From positions 1 to 8,316 of the forward strand of contig JAADEU010000067.1 in the NCBI GenBank assembly GCA_013153235.1: DNA of 8,316 nucleotides, in the 5' to 3' direction. Below, in pieces: positions 7,123 to 8,316 of the stretch (the stretch's first letter is position 1; each line of letters starts with the position of its first letter). The translations under genes were made by a program, and so were the position numbers. The notes beneath the pieces are model-generated. The model ran no database searches. It worked only from the letters and a program-made list of their open reading frames with translations, and was not told the DNA's origin. The DNA is from Aquificota bacterium (lineage in GTDB: Bacteria; Aquificota; Aquificia; Aquificales; Hydrogenothermaceae).

Positions 7123-7152
7123 TTTACACCTTGATTAAAATTCTGATATAAT
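7123..7152 (+). promoter_or_regulatory. Sigma-70-type promoter of the atpB operon with extended -10
   Basis: TTTACA (7123-7128) and TATAAT (7147-7152) are 18 bases apart, and a TG one base before the -10 (7144-7145) makes it an extended -10. That is five of six and six of six consensus bases. The -35 begins on the base after the aroC TAG. The start of transcription is expected near 7159-7160, giving a leader of roughly 27-40 bases. This is the best promoter match noticed in the window. Confidence 0.8.
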
Positions 7153-7187
7153 ATTCAGAGTTTGTGGATATAAAATACTCTTGAAAT

Positions 7188-7192
7188 GGAGG
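7188..7192 (+). promoter_or_regulatory. Shine-Dalgarno GGAGG inside the longest atpB frame, favouring a TTG start
   Basis: GGAGG stands five bases before an in-frame TTG at 7198. The ATG at 7186 overlaps this site and has no Shine-Dalgarno of its own (upstream bases are AT-rich). The site therefore argues for initiation at TTG 7198, four codons inside the longest frame. Confidence 0.55.
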
Positions 7193-7197
7193 CTGCT

Positions 7198-7833
7198 TTG
7201 GAAGGGCTTTATACTCACCACATCTTGATGGCAGTTATTGCACTTGTTGTTGTACCTGTTTTATTTTCCGTATTTGCTAAAAAGCCTTCACTGGTCCCAA
7301 CACCTGTTCAGAACCTTTTTGAGATGTATATAGAGTTTGTTGATAACATGCTCAAAGAGCAGATGGGCAAAGAGGGCAGGAAATTCTTCCCTCTGGTGGC
7401 AGGACTGGGACTGTTTATATTCTTTGGAAACCTCATGGGAATGATTCCCGGATTTGAGTCATATACCGCTAACATAAACACTACACTTGCACTTGCACTT
7501 ATGGTATTTTTCCTTTACAACTACCTTGGATTTAAAAAGCATGGAATAGGATACCTGAAACATTTTATGGGTCCTATACCTGCTGCAGCTCCAATATTCT
7601 TTATAATTGAACTTATATCCCACCTGAGCAGGCCTGTCACACTGGCACTGCGTCTGTTTGCAAACATGACAGGTGGTGAGCTTATTACTGTTGTTCTTAT
7701 AATGCTGGTTCCACTGCTTATTCCTCTTCCTATTATGGTTGTGCACCTGATAGCGGTATTTTTACAGACTTACGTGTTTATGATACTGACTACCGTGTAT
7801 ATAGCCGGTGCGCTGGTTGAAGAAGCACACTAA
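7198..7833 (+). CDS. atpB: F-type ATP synthase subunit a
   Basis: Subunit a is the membrane stator that forms the two proton (or sodium) half-channels facing the c-ring. From the preferred TTG it has 211 residues; from the ATG at 7186 it has 215. Numbers here follow the 215-residue form. Several hydrophobic membrane segments are visible (about 13-29, 68-86, 98-115, 131-147, 165-210). The essential Arg is Arg156 in LALRLFANMTGGEL; Glu142 in IIELISHLSRP and Gln194 in VFLQTYVF match the conserved polar residues of the E. coli subunit. It is short next to the 271 residues of E. coli, mainly at the N-terminus, which fits compact thermophile versions. No atpI precedes it. It is followed after 11 bases by a UspA-fold gene whose Shine-Dalgarno includes the atpB stop (TAAGGAG). 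It is driven by the promoter just after aroC. Confidence 0.95.
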   Translation: MEGLYTHHILMAVIALVVVPVLFSVFAKKPSLVPTPVQNLFEMYIEFVDNMLKEQMGKEGRKFFPLVAGLGLFIFFGNLMGMIPGFESYTANINTTLALALMVFFLYNYLGFKKHGIGYLKHFMGPIPAAAPIFFIIELISHLSRPVTLALRLFANMTGGELITVVLIMLVPLLIPLPIMVVHLIAVFLQTYVFMILTTVYIAGALVEEAH

Positions 7834-7844
7834 GGAGATTGTAG

Positions 7845-8240
7845 ATGGAGATAAAAAAAGTACTGGTTTGTGTTGACCTGACGCCCCTTTCGCTGAAGGC
7901 ACTGGAATGGGGTAAGGATATAGCGGAAAAATACGGTGCAGAGCTGGTGGTTTACCACGAGCTTGAGGATGTTTATACAATGATAAAAACCAGTGCTTCT
8001 TTCGGGATGCCTGCATCCCCTGACCTCAAGGAAAAGGCAGAGAAAAATGCACTGGACAAACTAAAACCCCTGCTGAAGGATGTACAGACAGAATGCAGAT
8101 TTCTGATAGAGGCAAAAGGTAAAACTGCAGACAGGCTGGTTGAAGTGGTAAAGGAAGAATCACCGGACCTGACTGTGATAACGGTTGATTACGAAAGGAC
8201 CGTTACAAAACTTAGCTCACAGGTGTTAGTAATAAAATAA
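7845..8240 (+). CDS. UspA-fold universal stress protein lacking the nucleotide-binding tail motif
   Basis: This is a cytoplasmic protein of 131 residues with a single UspA-type Rossmann-like domain. It begins with the typical first strand IKKVLVCVDLTPLSLKALEWG (Asp11 where Usp proteins bind adenine nucleotide), then the helix and strand AEKYGAELVVYH, a linker, a helix rich in Lys/Glu (60-79), GKTADRLVEVVKEESPDLTVI and the last strand VLVIK. The usual G-x2-G-x9-G-(S/T) stretch between the fourth and fifth strands is shortened to VDYERTVTKLSS, so ATP binding of the ordinary kind is unlikely. Its place between atpB and a probable atpE, with gaps of 11 and 26 bases and strong Shine-Dalgarno sites, indicates co-expression with the Fo sector. 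A regulatory or assembly role for ATP synthase is a guess from context. The fold call is good; the function is unknown. Confidence 0.85.
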   Translation: MEIKKVLVCVDLTPLSLKALEWGKDIAEKYGAELVVYHELEDVYTMIKTSASFGMPASPDLKEKAEKNALDKLKPLLKDVQTECRFLIEAKGKTADRLVEVVKEESPDLTVITVDYERTVTKLSSQVLVIK

Positions 8241-8266
8241 AAATACAGAAGGAGGTTTTTACAGTA

Positions 8267-8316
8267 ATGAAGAAATACTCTACAGCGTTCTTGATGCTCT
8301 TTATGATTGCAGGAGC
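8267..8316 (+). CDS. atpE: Start of an exported or membrane protein, probably ATP synthase subunit c with signal peptide (3' end outside window)
   Basis: Only 16 complete codons are present: MKKYSTAFLMLFMIAGA. That is a signal-peptide pattern of two lysines followed by a hydrophobic run. A perfect AAGGAGGT Shine-Dalgarno (8249-8256) stands ten bases before the ATG. Position after atpB in an Fo operon makes atpE the best guess, and the Aquifex aeolicus c subunit is known to be made with an N-terminal signal peptide. None of the c-subunit core (glycine-rich helix, ion-binding Glu/Asp) is inside the window, so the gene name rests on context. It could equally be another exported protein. Confidence 0.5.
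   Translation, partial: MKKYSTAFLMLFMIAG

Overview
This window reads as chromosomal housekeeping DNA from a thermophilic bacterium, most likely Aquificota and perhaps the Hydrogenothermaceae. The evidence is the style of the ATP synthase proteins, heavy use of AGA/AGG and ATA codons, Lys/Glu-rich proteins, ATP synthase genes scattered rather than in one operon, and a last, partial gene that starts like an ATP synthase c subunit carrying a signal peptide, a trait known from Aquifex. The family placement is inferred from protein style and was not searched. No tRNA, rRNA, CRISPR array, insertion sequence or prophage gene was seen. The window is gene-dense and has no gene-free stretch above about 105 bases.

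Layout. (1) Bases 3-665, plus strand: the 3' part of atpD (F1 beta subunit), followed by two stem-loops that look like terminators, at a convergent junction. (2) Bases 5845-771, minus strand: a tightly packed four-gene run in the order ODP-type di-iron metallo-beta-lactamase-fold protein, GAF-like/GGDEF/EAL cyclic-di-GMP protein, S41 protease ctpA, tsaD. The first pair overlaps by GTGA, the last pair by ATGA, and the middle pair is 61 bases apart. (3) Bases 5846-5946: an AT-rich divergent promoter region. (4) Bases 5947-7122, plus strand: aroC. (5) A strong sigma-70-type promoter directly after the aroC stop drives atpB (Fo a subunit), then a short UspA-fold protein, then the start of a secreted or membrane protein that is probably atpE (c subunit), cut by the window end.

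How the genes fit together. The two ends of the window carry parts of one enzyme, the F-type ATP synthase: beta of the catalytic head at the left, a and probably c of the membrane rotor/stator at the right, about 6.5 kb apart with unrelated genes between. A universal-stress-type protein that has lost the usual nucleotide-binding tail lies inside the Fo operon. In the middle, a probable oxygen- or iron-sensing di-iron protein is translationally coupled to a c-di-GMP enzyme in which both catalytic domains and the inhibitory site look intact. This suggests a compact oxygen/iron-to-c-di-GMP signalling module, transcribed together with a periplasmic protease and a tRNA-modification enzyme. This pair and the Usp insertion are the least ordinary features seen.
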